A stretch of 64,000 bases of DNA from Aphodoplasma sp045592745 (GTDB taxonomy: Bacteria; Bacillota; Clostridia; UBA1381; UMGS1253), in the NCBI GenBank assembly GCA_045592745.1, contig JAZNVH010000025.1, forward strand, positions 1 to 64,000, read 5' to 3'. The notes beneath the pieces were generated by a model. The model saw nothing but the letters and a program-made list of their open reading frames with translations, was not told where the DNA came from and did no database searches. Both the position numbers and the translations under genes were made by a program. Positions 7,474 to 16,546 of this stretch are shown here, piece after piece; position 1 is the stretch's first letter, and every line of letters starts with the position of its first letter.

Positions 7474-9009
7474 GTGGATATTTTAGCATTTGCATTGTAC
7501 TTTGTGGCGATGGTAGCAATAGGTATTATATTTTTCTTCAAGTCAAAAAGTGCAACAGAAAAGGATTATTTTTTAGGTGGCAGATCGATGGGACCGTGGG
7601 TAACGGCAATGAGCGCACAGGCATCTGATATGAGTGCGTGGCTATTGATGGGATTGCCCGGAAGTATATTGGCTTTTGGTTTTGGTCAAGCGTGGATTGG
7701 TATTGGTCTTGCTATTGGTACGGCTGCAAACTGGATATTAGTGGCAAAAAGACTTCGTAAATTTTCAAAGGCATCAGGGGATGCTATTACGCTTCCTCAG
7801 TATCTTTCGAATCGTTTTCTTTCAAAAAGTCATACGCTCAGCATTATCTGTGCGGTAGTGTTCCTTGTTTGCTTTACAATTTATGTTGCATCTGCATTTG
7901 TTGCAGGCTCGGATGTGTTTACAACACTTGTTCCAAGCCTTTCAAAGTCGGCTGCAATGATTATTTTTGCAATAATTGTTCTGGCATACACTTTCCTTGG
8001 TGGATTTAAAGCTGTTTGCTGGACAGACTTTTTCCAAGGACTTTTGATGCTTGCTGCACTTTTGATTGTGCCTATTGTTGTTGGCTTTACAAGAGAACTT
8101 GAGCCTGCGGCTCTTACAACTATATATTTGGGCCCCAATGGAGAAGAATTCAAATTTGTGCCAAATTTCTTTAACGCAAGCTGGAAAGATATTTTGTCAG
8201 GACTTGGTTGGGGTCTTGGTTATTTTGGTATGCCTCATATCATTGTAAGATTTATGGCAATTGAGAAGCCGTCAATGGTTAAAAAGTCGGCTACTGTTGC
8301 AATCATTTGGGTTGTACTTTCTTTGGCAGCTGCAATTGTAATTGCATACCTTGGAAGAATGTTTGTATATTCAAATGGCGTAGACCTTTCGGCAGTACTT
8401 CTGGCAAATGGTCAGCAGTCATTGATATTTGTAGAACTTGCTCGTGATGTATTCCCGGCATTTATTGCAGGTCTTTTGTTGGCAGCAATAATTGCTGCAT
8501 CAATGTCGACAGCAGACTCTCAGCTTTTGGTTGCAGCATCTTCTTTTGCAAGTGATTTGTATAAGCCGATTATCCGTAAAAATGCTTCAAACAAAGAGAT
8601 GCTTTGGGTAAGCCGCTTGATTGTTTTGATTATTGCTGTTGTTGCATACTTTATCGCAAGCAGCGAAGGTGATGCGGCACAGGCTATTATGAACCTTGTT
8701 TCAAATGCATGGGGCATCTTTGGCGCAGCGTTTGGTCCTGCGGTGTTGTTATCTCTATTCTGGAAGCGCTTTACATACAAAGGTGCAGTTGCAGGTATTA
8801 TAGCTGGTGCTTTGGTTGATATGTTGTGGCTGTGGTTGCCTGTATATGATGGCGCTACACTTACAGCTGTAACAGGAATTTATGAGATTATTCCTGGCTT
8901 TATACTTAGTGCAATTGCAGCGATAGCTGTAACACTTATTGACAAAAAGCCTTCAGCCGAGGTTGAAGCAATTTTTGAACAGGCTACAAATAACTCAATA
9001 GATGACTAA
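7474..9009 (+). CDS. putP: Sodium/proline symporter
   Basis: Sodium:solute symporter (SSS) family, 511 aa from this start, with about 13 membrane segments. PutP hallmarks are the N-terminal DYFLGGRSMGPWVTAMSAQASDMSAWLL block and the helix around residues 335-350 with SMSTADSQLL. Its Ser-Thr pair corresponds to the Na+-binding residues of E. coli PutP. Start GTG at 7474 is chosen because AAAAGGGG (7457-7464) sits 9 nt upstream and the promoter's start point is at about 7440. Monocistronic. It imports proline as nutrient or osmolyte. Confidence 0.92.
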   Translation: MDILAFALYFVAMVAIGIIFFFKSKSATEKDYFLGGRSMGPWVTAMSAQASDMSAWLLMGLPGSILAFGFGQAWIGIGLAIGTAANWILVAKRLRKFSKASGDAITLPQYLSNRFLSKSHTLSIICAVVFLVCFTIYVASAFVAGSDVFTTLVPSLSKSAAMIIFAIIVLAYTFLGGFKAVCWTDFFQGLLMLAALLIVPIVVGFTRELEPAALTTIYLGPNGEEFKFVPNFFNASWKDILSGLGWGLGYFGMPHIIVRFMAIEKPSMVKKSATVAIIWVVLSLAAAIVIAYLGRMFVYSNGVDLSAVLLANGQQSLIFVELARDVFPAFIAGLLLAAIIAASMSTADSQLLVAASSFASDLYKPIIRKNASNKEMLWVSRLIVLIIAVVAYFIASSEGDAAQAIMNLVSNAWGIFGAAFGPAVLLSLFWKRFTYKGAVAGIIAGALVDMLWLWLPVYDGATLTAVTGIYEIIPGFILSAIAAIAVTLIDKKPSAEVEAIFEQATNNSIDD

Positions 9010-9012
9010 ATA

Positions 9013-9050
9013 AAAAACACTAATGGCTTTTTGTCATTAGTGTTTTTTTT
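9013..9050 (+). terminator. Terminator of putP
   Basis: Stem AACACTAATG / CATTAGTGTT with a short loop, then eight T. Confidence 0.9.
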
Positions 9051-9051
9051 G

Positions 9052-9089
9052 TGTATCATATTGATTTTATTCAATCAATATGATACAAT
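9052..9089 (+). promoter_or_regulatory. Promoter of adh embedded in a 15-bp perfect palindrome
   Basis: TGTATCATATTGATT (9052-9066) and its exact complement (9073-9087) flank a 6-nt centre. The -35 TTGATT (9061-9066) lies in the left arm. The -10 TACAAT (9084-9089), 17 nt away, begins in the right arm. This geometry fits a repressor operator or redox sensor site. It is not a Rex consensus. Confidence 0.7.
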
Positions 9090-9141
9090 TTAAATGGTGT
9101 ATTAATTAAACTAAAATATATGAGGAAAAGGAGAGTTTGAA

Positions 9142-10359
9142 ATGGCAAGATTTACATTACCGCGTGATTTATATCACGGTAAAGGTGCTCTTGAGGCACT
9201 TAAAACACTTCAGGGTACACGCGCGATGGTTTGCGTAGGTGGCGGTTCGATGAAACGCTTTGGTTTTCTTGATAAGGTATGCGCTTATCTTAAGGAAGCA
9301 GGTATGGAGGTTGAAGTTTTTGAAGGTATCGAGCCGGATCCGTCAGTAGATACAGTTATGCGTGGCGCAGAGGCTATGGCAAAGTTTAAGCCTGACTGGA
9401 TTGTTGCAATTGGCGGCGGTTCACCGATTGATGCTGCAAAGGCTATGTGGATTAAGTATGAGTATCCGGAAATCACATTTGAAGAAATGTGCGTAGTGTT
9501 TGGAATTCCGCAGCTTCGTAAAAAGGCGCGTTTCTGTGCTATTCCTTCAACATCAGGTACAGCAACAGAGGTTACAGCTTTTTCTGTAATCACAGATTAC
9601 GAAAAAGGTATTAAATATCCTCTTGCTGATTTTGAAATTACACCTGACGTTGCTATCGTAGATCCTGACCTTGCAGAAACAATGCCTCAAAAGCTTACAG
9701 CTCACACAGGTATGGATGCTATGACACATGCAATCGAAGCTTATGTTTCAACCGCTAACTCAGAATTTACAGATCCGCTTGCAATATTTGCAATCAAGAT
9801 GATTCAGGATGACCTTGTTGATTCATACAATGGTGATATGACAAAGCGTGATTCAATGCATAACGCTCAGTGCCTTGCAGGTATGGCGTTTTCAAATGCA
9901 CTTCTCGGTATCGTACACTCAATGGCTCATAAGACAGGTGCAATTTTTGAAGATTTGGGCGCACACATTATTCACGGTGCTGCAAACGCTATGTATCTTC
10001 CAAAGGTTATCGCATTTAACGCAAAAGATGAGACTGCAAAGAAACGTTATGGCGTGATTGCAGACTTTATGGGTCTTGGCGGTGCAAATGATGATGAGAA
10101 GGTTGCAAACCTTATCAAGTATCTTCGTGGCATGAATGATGCTCTTAAGATTCCGCAGTGCATTAAAAACTATGGTGCAGACAGTTATCCTTGCGAGCAG
10201 GGCTTTGTTCCGGAAGAAATATTCCTTGAAAGACTTCCTGAAATTGCAAAAAATGCAGTTGCAGATGCTTGCACAGGCTCGAATCCCAGAAAGATTTCTG
10301 TGGAGGAAATGGAAAAGCTTCTTAAGTGCTGCTACTACGATACAGAAGTTGATTTCTAA
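9142..10359 (+). CDS. Iron-containing alcohol dehydrogenase
   Basis: 405 aa group III (Fe-dependent) alcohol dehydrogenase, interconverting aldehydes and alcohols with NAD(P)H, probably in fermentation. It has the nucleotide-binding GGGSPIDAAKA (about 91-101), the conserved PSTSGTATEVTAFSVIT, and metal ligands in TGMDAMTHAIEAY (Asp 192, His 196), HSMAH (about 259-263) and HIIHG (His 278). The length and the segment AKFKPDWIVAIGGGSPID are close to the ADH half of bifunctional AdhE, but no aldehyde dehydrogenase domain is present. AAGGAG precedes the ATG. Monocistronic; the palindromic promoter suggests regulation. Confidence 0.93.
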   Translation: MARFTLPRDLYHGKGALEALKTLQGTRAMVCVGGGSMKRFGFLDKVCAYLKEAGMEVEVFEGIEPDPSVDTVMRGAEAMAKFKPDWIVAIGGGSPIDAAKAMWIKYEYPEITFEEMCVVFGIPQLRKKARFCAIPSTSGTATEVTAFSVITDYEKGIKYPLADFEITPDVAIVDPDLAETMPQKLTAHTGMDAMTHAIEAYVSTANSEFTDPLAIFAIKMIQDDLVDSYNGDMTKRDSMHNAQCLAGMAFSNALLGIVHSMAHKTGAIFEDLGAHIIHGAANAMYLPKVIAFNAKDETAKKRYGVIADFMGLGGANDDEKVANLIKYLRGMNDALKIPQCIKNYGADSYPCEQGFVPEEIFLERLPEIAKNAVADACTGSNPRKISVEEMEKLLKCCYYDTEVDF

Positions 10360-10376
10360 TATAATAACTATAATAA

Positions 10377-10413
10377 CAAAAAAGATGGTTGCATTTCGAC
10401 AACCATCTTTTTT
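10377..10413 (+). terminator. Terminator of the alcohol dehydrogenase gene
   Basis: Stem AAAAAGATGGTTG / CAACCATCTTTTT (10378-10412) with an 8-nt loop and a T tail. Confidence 0.9.
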
Positions 10414-10445
10414 GCTGAAAAACGATAATATTTTTCGTTCTTAAA

Positions 10446-10474
10446 TTGACTATTTTTCTTTGGCGTGATAAAAT
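10446..10474 (+). promoter_or_regulatory. Sigma-A promoter of the cupin gene
   Basis: TTGACT (10446-10451), 17 nt, TAAAAT (10469-10474). Confidence 0.75.
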
Positions 10475-10532
10475 ATTCAATGTATAGATTGTTTTAGAAA
10501 CTTTAAATGATTTAAACTTTGGAGGAATTAAT

Positions 10533-10877
10533 ATGTATAAAGAATTAAACGAACTAAAAACAGAACCGAAGCTAAACAATATCGGTAAGGAGAAAATGCT
10601 TATGACTGACCTTGCTGACTTTGATGCAACGGACCCGAGAATAAGACTTTTCTCACTTGTGCAGGTAAAGCCCGGTGAAGAAGTGGATTATCATATGCAC
10701 GTTGGTGAGAGCGAGCATTACTTTATTCTTTCGGGAAAAGGCCTTTATAACGACAACGGAAACAAGGTGGAGCTTGGAGCAGGAATGGTAACACTAACCC
10801 CATCAGGACAAGGACATTCTATCAGAAATATCGGTGATGAGATGCTTGTTTTTATCGCTCTTATTATTGGTGAGTAA
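10533..10877 (+). CDS. Cupin-domain protein
   Basis: 114 aa single-domain cupin. The N-terminal 35 residues precede the barrel. Motif 1 is PGEEVDYHMHVGESEHYFIL (two His and one Glu for metal) and motif 2 is LTPSGQGHSIRNI. Small cupins of this kind act as sugar isomerases, dioxygenases or ligand sensors, and the substrate cannot be read from the sequence. GGAGG lies 7 nt before the ATG. It has its own promoter. The following SGNH remnant begins immediately after its stop. Confidence 0.85.
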   Translation: MYKELNELKTEPKLNNIGKEKMLMTDLADFDATDPRIRLFSLVQVKPGEEVDYHMHVGESEHYFILSGKGLYNDNGNKVELGAGMVTLTPSGQGHSIRNIGDEMLVFIALIIGE

Positions 10878-10888
10878 AATTTAAATGA

Positions 10889-11599
10889 AATTCTAAGTGG
10901 GAAGACCAGGTGTTTCATCAGCTTATAAAAGAAAAATATAATATGAGTCATGCATATAATTATGGCATTGGCGGAACAAGAATTGCCCGTCAGCTTGTTC
11001 CAACGAAAGAAAGAACCAAGCTTGATTTGACATTTGAGCTTCGTGCAGAAATTATGGACAGAAATTCAGATGCGGTAGTTGTTTTTGGCGGCACAAATGA
11101 TTATGGTCATGGCGATGCTCCGTTTGGTGATATTGACTCTGACTCTGATGATATTTATACATTCTGCGGCGCAGTAAACTCGCTTATAACTAAGCTTCAA
11201 AAGGATTTTAAGGATAAAAAGATTGTCTTTATGACTCCGCTTCACAGACGTGATGAAATGGAACATACGGATGTTATTATAGAGTATGATAAAGAACCAA
11301 GAGTTAAACCGAACAGTGATTTTAAAATAAAGTTTACGCTCAGTAACAGAAGACGTGATGCACGTCATTTCTATGTAAAAGTTATGCTGCCGGAAGGCTG
11401 GAGTGCGGATTATGACCGTTGCGTATACGTTCCGTTCAATGATGAGCATCACAATGATACAGGTATAAATATGACCACGTATGAAATGGTGGTTCATGTT
11501 GGCGAAAAAGTTGATGCAACAAATGATATTGTCGTTTCGTTTTCGAACTCTGCAGCTCACGCAGTACCAATGCTTGTTCCTGTTGTTTTGCTTGGATAA
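10889..11599 (+). pseudogene. Chimeric remnant: SGNH hydrolase middle fused to a C-terminal beta domain
   Basis: The part to about 11260 matches the middle of an SGNH/GDSL hydrolase: block II NYGIGGTRIA and block III GGTNDYGHG are present. Block I with the catalytic Ser and block V with Asp and His are absent. Homology runs upstream of the first usable start (GTG 10910) to a stop at 10886-10888, so the 5' end is missing. After MTPLHRRDE the protein changes to a beta-rich tail ending VPMLVPVVLLG. I recall this type of tail from Clostridia ADP-ribosylglycohydrolase-like proteins. Two deletions most simply explain this. No good Shine-Dalgarno is seen. A functional short protein is possible but unlikely. 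Confidence 0.7.
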
Positions 11600-11647
11600 T
11601 TCTAAACATAAAAAAGCCGCTTTAAAGCGGCTTTTTTATGTTTAGAA
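11600..11647. terminator. 48-bp perfect palindrome, bidirectional terminator
   Basis: A 24-bp arm (11600-11623) is followed with no loop by its exact complement (11624-11647). The core is AAAAAAGCCGCTTT / AAAGCGGCTTTTTT, and additional AACAT/ATGTT pairs extend the stem. It serves the SGNH remnant and csaB, which converge here. Confidence 0.9.
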
Positions 11648-11648
11648 A

Positions 11649-12743
11649 CTACTTGTTTAATAATTCAATCGCAAATAACGCATTTTTTTCTGAAGTTTCT
11701 TTTAGTATTTTATTGGTTTGCTGGAGATGCTCTTTTCTTTGACTTAGCTCATCCATTATACGCGTAAGAATGGATGTAGCATCTGATATGTTTATATTTT
11801 CAACATTAATCCAATCTGGTTGGTTTAAAGATTCCATAAAAGCGCTAATTTTGGGATCGTAGACAAGTGCCATTACAGGAATTCCGAGAGTTGTTGCATA
11901 GATAAGAGAATGAAGTCTCATACCAACGATAATTTCTGCGCTTGATAAAACAGAAAACATTTCGGGAACTGATAGTTCGCGGTTAATTGCATAGGAATCA
12001 TTTTTCATTTTTTTCATCACATTACGAGATATTTCCAGGTCGTCAGGATATTGCATAGGAACAAACAGTGGATAAATATTGTGATTTTCAACCATAAAAT
12101 CGCAAATTTCTGCCATTGTTGTTTCAAAATTGTGTGCGGATTTTTTCCATTCGCGTATAGAAATGACAAACAAACGTCTTCCGGCGGGAACACCTGCCAT
12201 ATTGGTAAAATATTTGCCGGAAAGATCTTCTGAAAAATTTAAAGTAAATGCAGGATCAGCAGTTATTGTAATTTGAGGTTTTGAAACGCCCATAGATTTT
12301 AATTCTTCATCAGATTTATCATCCCGAAGAGTTATAACATTTACTTTATTTAGTATTTTTGTTGCAATTAAACGGTTGAATTTTTTGTTTATAGGACCAA
12401 TGCCATTTGCATACAGCATAGTCTTTATTCCGCATTTTTGTGCCAGGTGGATAATTGTCAGATAGTAGAGCAAGGATTTGCTGCTTGTTACATCCTGAAG
12501 AAGACTTCCACCGCCAAAAAGCAACATTTTTGATGATTTCATTTCTTTAATAATTTTAAACAGATTGTAGCGATATATAGACTTTACCCCGTAGACTATT
12601 GCAGTCGATTCAGGAGTTTTTGAAAGGACAGTGACATCAAGGTCTGGCTTTTTGCCTCTCAATGTGTTAAGAATGGCAAAAAGCAGAGCCTCATCACCGC
12701 TATTTGCAAAGCCGTGATAACCGGATATAACGATATCAGCCAT
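11649..12743 (-). CDS. csaB: CsaB-type polysaccharide pyruvyl transferase
   Basis: 364 aa. It adds pyruvate ketals to secondary cell-wall polysaccharide, the modification that anchors SLH-domain surface proteins. The N-terminus has GYHGFANSGDEALL, then LFGGGSLLQD, and the C-terminal half has the donor-site segment GMRLHSLIYA. It is the last gene of a minus-strand operon. The upstream gene ends TAA and this one begins ATG in a shared TAATG, so translation is coupled. No SLH protein is visible in the window. Confidence 0.92.
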   Translation of the reverse strand: MADIVISGYHGFANSGDEALLFAILNTLRGKKPDLDVTVLSKTPESTAIVYGVKSIYRYNLFKIIKEMKSSKMLLFGGGSLLQDVTSSKSLLYYLTIIHLAQKCGIKTMLYANGIGPINKKFNRLIATKILNKVNVITLRDDKSDEELKSMGVSKPQITITADPAFTLNFSEDLSGKYFTNMAGVPAGRRLFVISIREWKKSAHNFETTMAEICDFMVENHNIYPLFVPMQYPDDLEISRNVMKKMKNDSYAINRELSVPEMFSVLSSAEIIVGMRLHSLIYATTLGIPVMALVYDPKISAFMESLNQPDWINVENINISDATSILTRIMDELSQRKEHLQQTNKILKETSEKNALFAIELLNK

Positions 12744-14794
12744 TATCTCATCTCCGTATTCTCTAATCTTTTGCAGATTATATTAACTATTTTTAAAAGT
12801 ATTATATTTGCGACAAATGCCACCAAAGAAACCAATATGCCAACTAAAAGGCCATTTATAGTACGCATAACGATTGTCTGGAAATTAGTAAATACATGGC
12901 AGAAACTGTTAGAAATTGAAGCTGCCAGAATTGATGAAGCGATTGCCAAAATCCATTTCATAATATCGGCATTTGTATTTTTAATATAATATATTAAAAG
13001 GACAAGCGCAGGATAACCGATGAGAAATTCTTTCGTTCGCGGACGTGCCGGGAAAATTTCAGTAAGAGTACTTCTCATAATTTTTTCCATTGAACTGATC
13101 GTATTTACATTTCCGCTACGAATGATATAGTAGATACCAATTGCAGAAATAACGCAGCCAATAAGCAGCCAGTAAACCTTAATGCGTGCATTCAAAACCT
13201 TTTTTATATCAGACAAAAAGTCTGAATCTGGCTTTTTAATAAACATCAGATAGGATATACATGCGGTGTATACAACAGGTACAATCAAAGATAATTTTAT
13301 TCCGCGAAATATATCAGTATTGATGTAATATGAAATTCCAGAAAGAAGAGTTCCCTGACCTACGGCACCTATAAGAAGTGTGCCAAGCATAAGTACAACG
13401 GCCGAAAAGGTAAGAAGGGGTAATGAAAGTTTGTCTTTTGTCGTTTTGAGGAAGTAAAGCAACACCGTCATAGCAAAACAGGAGTGAATAACTGAGTATA
13501 CTGTCGGGTACAACGAAAGCAGCGATTCGGGTATGATATACGAAGCAACAAAGGCAATGGCCGAAATTAACAATGCAATAATTACTAAAACAAAATTTTT
13601 GCTTCCGGTTATCATTTGATATGCAATCAGTACACACATTATCATAATAACTGCACAGATAGCAGAGTTGAGTTTTTTGTTTGGCATATAATTGATTTTA
13701 TTTATTTCAGATGTGTGTGTATATCCATTTTGTTCAATTTTTTCTATATATTCTTTTGCTGCTTTGAGTGTGTATTCAGCACAATCTGTATATGAGACGT
13801 CCAGCGGCTCCATAAGTGTTACAGTAATAAATCTGAGATTTCTGTCAAGTGTGGAATTGAAGAACTGTTCAGTTCTGTACTTATATTTTGAATCATCGTC
13901 AGAAGAGTCATCATATGTTTCGTATGAGCGTATGACTTTTTGAGTACCACCATCTTTGACAACCTTATCAAAAATGTATGAATATCCATAGAAGTCCTGG
14001 TTTGAAAGCTGATCTGTATTTTCGGTAACTACCAATGTCATATCATTGTTGTTTATTATTTTTGCAAGTTTTTTGTAGTTATTGGTGTTTTGGTCTTCTT
14101 TTGGAACATCGTATGCATCAGCTTTGAGATTCAAAAATTTAATGTCATACTTTTTTATGATGTTTTCGACATCTTTGAGGTGTTCCGTTTTTTCGTAATT
14201 TTTTACTTTATAGACAAGGGCGACCTCAAAACCTTTGTCCCTGAGGGTGCTTATAACATTTTCGTTGTAACCGATAGCATAATCCCATAACTCTTTGCGT
14301 CCGTCATAAAGCACATATATATCCAAACCGTCAACAGTGCCTATTTCTGCATAATCGTTAGAAGAAAATTTTCTTGGCATTGCGTATTTAAAAAATTCTT
14401 TTTTTTCTTCATCACTTATTAAAACAATGTGGCTGTCATAAGAAAGATCAGGGCAACGCTCTTTGATAATTTTTGCAATTTCAATGCTTTGCTGATCATA
14501 TTTGTGACATAAAACATTGTATTTTATCGAAGTAACAGCGCCTTTTAAGGTAAGAAAGTTAAGGTCTTCTTCCATAACAGATACGGTTGTTATGCCAACA
14601 GCCTTAAATTCATCAAGAAGTTCATCGAATTTTCCTTCTGGAAGCTTATTTATCATGTTGTTATAGAGAAAAGAAACGGTAACGTTATTGTTTTGAGCTT
14701 CTGAAGAAATGCGTAAAGATATTCCCGGCAAGAGCATAACAAACATAACTGCGAGAATTATCCATGCTGCAAATCTAGTGATAAAATTTTTCAT
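12743..14794 (-). CDS. DUF5693 multi-pass membrane protein
   Basis: 683 aa. An N-terminal membrane segment is followed by a long extracytoplasmic part (to about residue 400) with GITTVSVMEEDL and DVSYTDCAEYTLKAA. Around ten membrane segments make up the C-terminal half. It fits the DUF5693 family, which is commonly encoded beside csaB and murJ-like genes and is presumed to take part in wall-polymer assembly or export; its activity is not known. ATG at 14794 is chosen because AAAGGA lies 9 nt upstream; the longer frame begins inside murJ. The spacing to murJ is 5 nt. Confidence 0.82.
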   Translation of the reverse strand: MKNFITRFAAWIILAVMFVMLLPGISLRISSEAQNNNVTVSFLYNNMINKLPEGKFDELLDEFKAVGITTVSVMEEDLNFLTLKGAVTSIKYNVLCHKYDQQSIEIAKIIKERCPDLSYDSHIVLISDEEKKEFFKYAMPRKFSSNDYAEIGTVDGLDIYVLYDGRKELWDYAIGYNENVISTLRDKGFEVALVYKVKNYEKTEHLKDVENIIKKYDIKFLNLKADAYDVPKEDQNTNNYKKLAKIINNNDMTLVVTENTDQLSNQDFYGYSYIFDKVVKDGGTQKVIRSYETYDDSSDDDSKYKYRTEQFFNSTLDRNLRFITVTLMEPLDVSYTDCAEYTLKAAKEYIEKIEQNGYTHTSEINKINYMPNKKLNSAICAVIMIMCVLIAYQMITGSKNFVLVIIALLISAIAFVASYIIPESLLSLYPTVYSVIHSCFAMTVLLYFLKTTKDKLSLPLLTFSAVVLMLGTLLIGAVGQGTLLSGISYYINTDIFRGIKLSLIVPVVYTACISYLMFIKKPDSDFLSDIKKVLNARIKVYWLLIGCVISAIGIYYIIRSGNVNTISSMEKIMRSTLTEIFPARPRTKEFLIGYPALVLLIYYIKNTNADIMKWILAIASSILAASISNSFCHVFTNFQTIVMRTINGLLVGILVSLVAFVANIILLKIVNIICKRLENTEMR

Positions 14795-14799
14795 TGATA

Positions 14800-16314
14800 T
14801 CAATCCTTTCTGGCGCTTTTTAACAAATATTTTAAAGTTCCTGTTGCAATCAGCGAGCCTGCGTAGACTATTGCGCAAATTAGCAGAGGAATAACAAATG
14901 TAATGTATCCATGAGTAAATTCGGGCATGAGAGTATTAAAAAGTATATATACAACAAAGGCCAAAGCGCCTGATATAAAAATTTTGGCAATTATAATAAG
15001 CAAATCTTTTTTCCAGTATGCACCGATAACTTTGCGTATTCCTGTTGCAATCAAAACGGCGTATCCTGACAGCAAAACCGATGTTGATGTTGCAATGCAT
15101 AAGGCTTGAATGGTGATGTTTGTTCCGTTTAATGTTACATCGGGTACAAAACGTGTAATAAGCACATTACAAATTGTATTAATTAAAATGATAGCTAAAG
15201 TTCCTATAACCGGATAATTATATTTGCCTGCAAGGTATAGTATTTTGTTAAAAAGTTCCTGTGAAACATAACCTAAAATGCCAAGGCTGTATATGAAAAA
15301 CATAATTGAAACACTCATAGTGGATTCTGCAGTAAAAGAACCTCTTTCATAAAGCAATCTAATTATGTCCGAGCCAAACACGCTGACAACCATTAAAAAT
15401 GGGAGAAAAATTGCAGTCATTGTGGAAATTATATAACGTAAAAGGTCATTTACATAACCTATGTTACCTTCTTCATAGTTTTTAGAAATTGCAGGAAAGA
15501 TTACTGTGGACATAGCTACAACAAAAACGCTGGATATTGTAACGAATAGCGTTGACGCATAATTGAACGTCGAAGCCATACCGACGCTTTCACTGACAAA
15601 AGCACGGTCGATATAAAAACATAACTGAAACATCATATTTGAAATAAAGATCCACATGATTTCGATGTTTTTATCCGAATGATTTGAGTATTTATCCTTT
15701 GAAATCAAAGTGTATTGCTTTTTATAAAACGATGGCAACAGAATAAGGATGTGCAAAAACCATCCTATAGTGGTTACCACGCCTATTGTGATAATAGAAA
15801 CATCAAACGTGTATAAAGTTAAAATAATAAGCATGTTATAGGGCAAGCTCATGACCGAGGTAATAAAAAATGCACGTTCATTTTGGAGTACGCCTGAAAT
15901 GATGTATGCAATAACAACAAAAATCAATGAAGGAATCATTATGTAGAATAATTTTATTGCAGTCGCAAAGTCTGCCTGATTAAGGCCGGGGAGTATGATG
16001 TTCACAATTTGTTTGGCGAAGAGTGCCATCAAAACGGATGTAACAATTAACCAAACAAAAGATTTTTTGAGAAAATGAGAAACGTATGCTCTTTCTTGCC
16101 CTAAATTTTCAGGCTTGTTGATGTTTTTTATTACAAGTGTCGACAGGGCTACGCCAATGCCGGTGAATATCAATGTTACAAGGCCAAAAACTTGAAAATA
16201 TATGTCTGCCATTGTGCCTGTTCCAAAAAATTGAGCAAAAATAATGTCACGGAAAAAGCCTAGACCTTTTGCAAAAATTATTCCTAAAACTACCATTACA
16301 TAAGCACTACCCAT
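14800..16314 (-). CDS. murJ: MurJ/MviN-type lipid flippase
   Basis: 504 aa, about 14 membrane segments, MOP superfamily. MurJ moves lipid II across the membrane for peptidoglycan synthesis. The N-terminus shows the family pattern FAKGLGFFRDIIFAQFFGTGTMADIY with the conserved Arg. The neighbours csaB and DUF5693 suggest it may handle a lipid-linked wall polymer rather than, or as well as, lipid II. AAGGAG precedes the ATG. First gene of a three-gene minus-strand operon. Confidence 0.85.
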   Translation of the reverse strand: MGSAYVMVVLGIIFAKGLGFFRDIIFAQFFGTGTMADIYFQVFGLVTLIFTGIGVALSTLVIKNINKPENLGQERAYVSHFLKKSFVWLIVTSVLMALFAKQIVNIILPGLNQADFATAIKLFYIMIPSLIFVVIAYIISGVLQNERAFFITSVMSLPYNMLIILTLYTFDVSIITIGVVTTIGWFLHILILLPSFYKKQYTLISKDKYSNHSDKNIEIMWIFISNMMFQLCFYIDRAFVSESVGMASTFNYASTLFVTISSVFVVAMSTVIFPAISKNYEEGNIGYVNDLLRYIISTMTAIFLPFLMVVSVFGSDIIRLLYERGSFTAESTMSVSIMFFIYSLGILGYVSQELFNKILYLAGKYNYPVIGTLAIILINTICNVLITRFVPDVTLNGTNITIQALCIATSTSVLLSGYAVLIATGIRKVIGAYWKKDLLIIIAKIFISGALAFVVYILFNTLMPEFTHGYITFVIPLLICAIVYAGSLIATGTLKYLLKSARKD

Positions 16315-16369
16315 TATAAAGAAACTCCTTATACAGAATTATGTCGTACATTTAATATACTTAACCAAT

Positions 16370-16398
16370 ATTATACACTACAATGATGTTTAAGTCAA
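16370..16398 (-). promoter_or_regulatory. Sigma-A promoter of murJ-DUF5693-csaB
   Basis: Minus strand: TTGACT (16398-16393), 17 nt, TATAAT (16375-16370), about 55 bp upstream of the murJ ATG. Confidence 0.85.
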
Positions 16399-16477
16399 CT
16401 TATAGGGATAAAAAACGAACAATAAAAGTAATATGTTGTTGTCATGTAAAAAAAGAAAATGGGAATTTATTCTCTGC

Positions 16478-16507
16478 TTGACACAAGACCTTGAAGTCAG
16501 TTATAAT
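16478..16507 (+). promoter_or_regulatory. Sigma-A promoter of the phosphodiester glycosidase gene
   Basis: TTGACA (16478-16483), 18 nt, TATAAT (16502-16507). Divergent from the murJ promoter about 80 bp away. Confidence 0.8.
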
Positions 16508-16546
16508 TATAGTTAGGATATTATTTGTTTTTAGAGGTATAAGCAT

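Noticed and set aside
10395..10401. Spo0A box (TTCGACA) in the adh terminator
   Set aside because: A single box inside the hairpin of a terminator, with no tandem partner and no promoter; probably chance.
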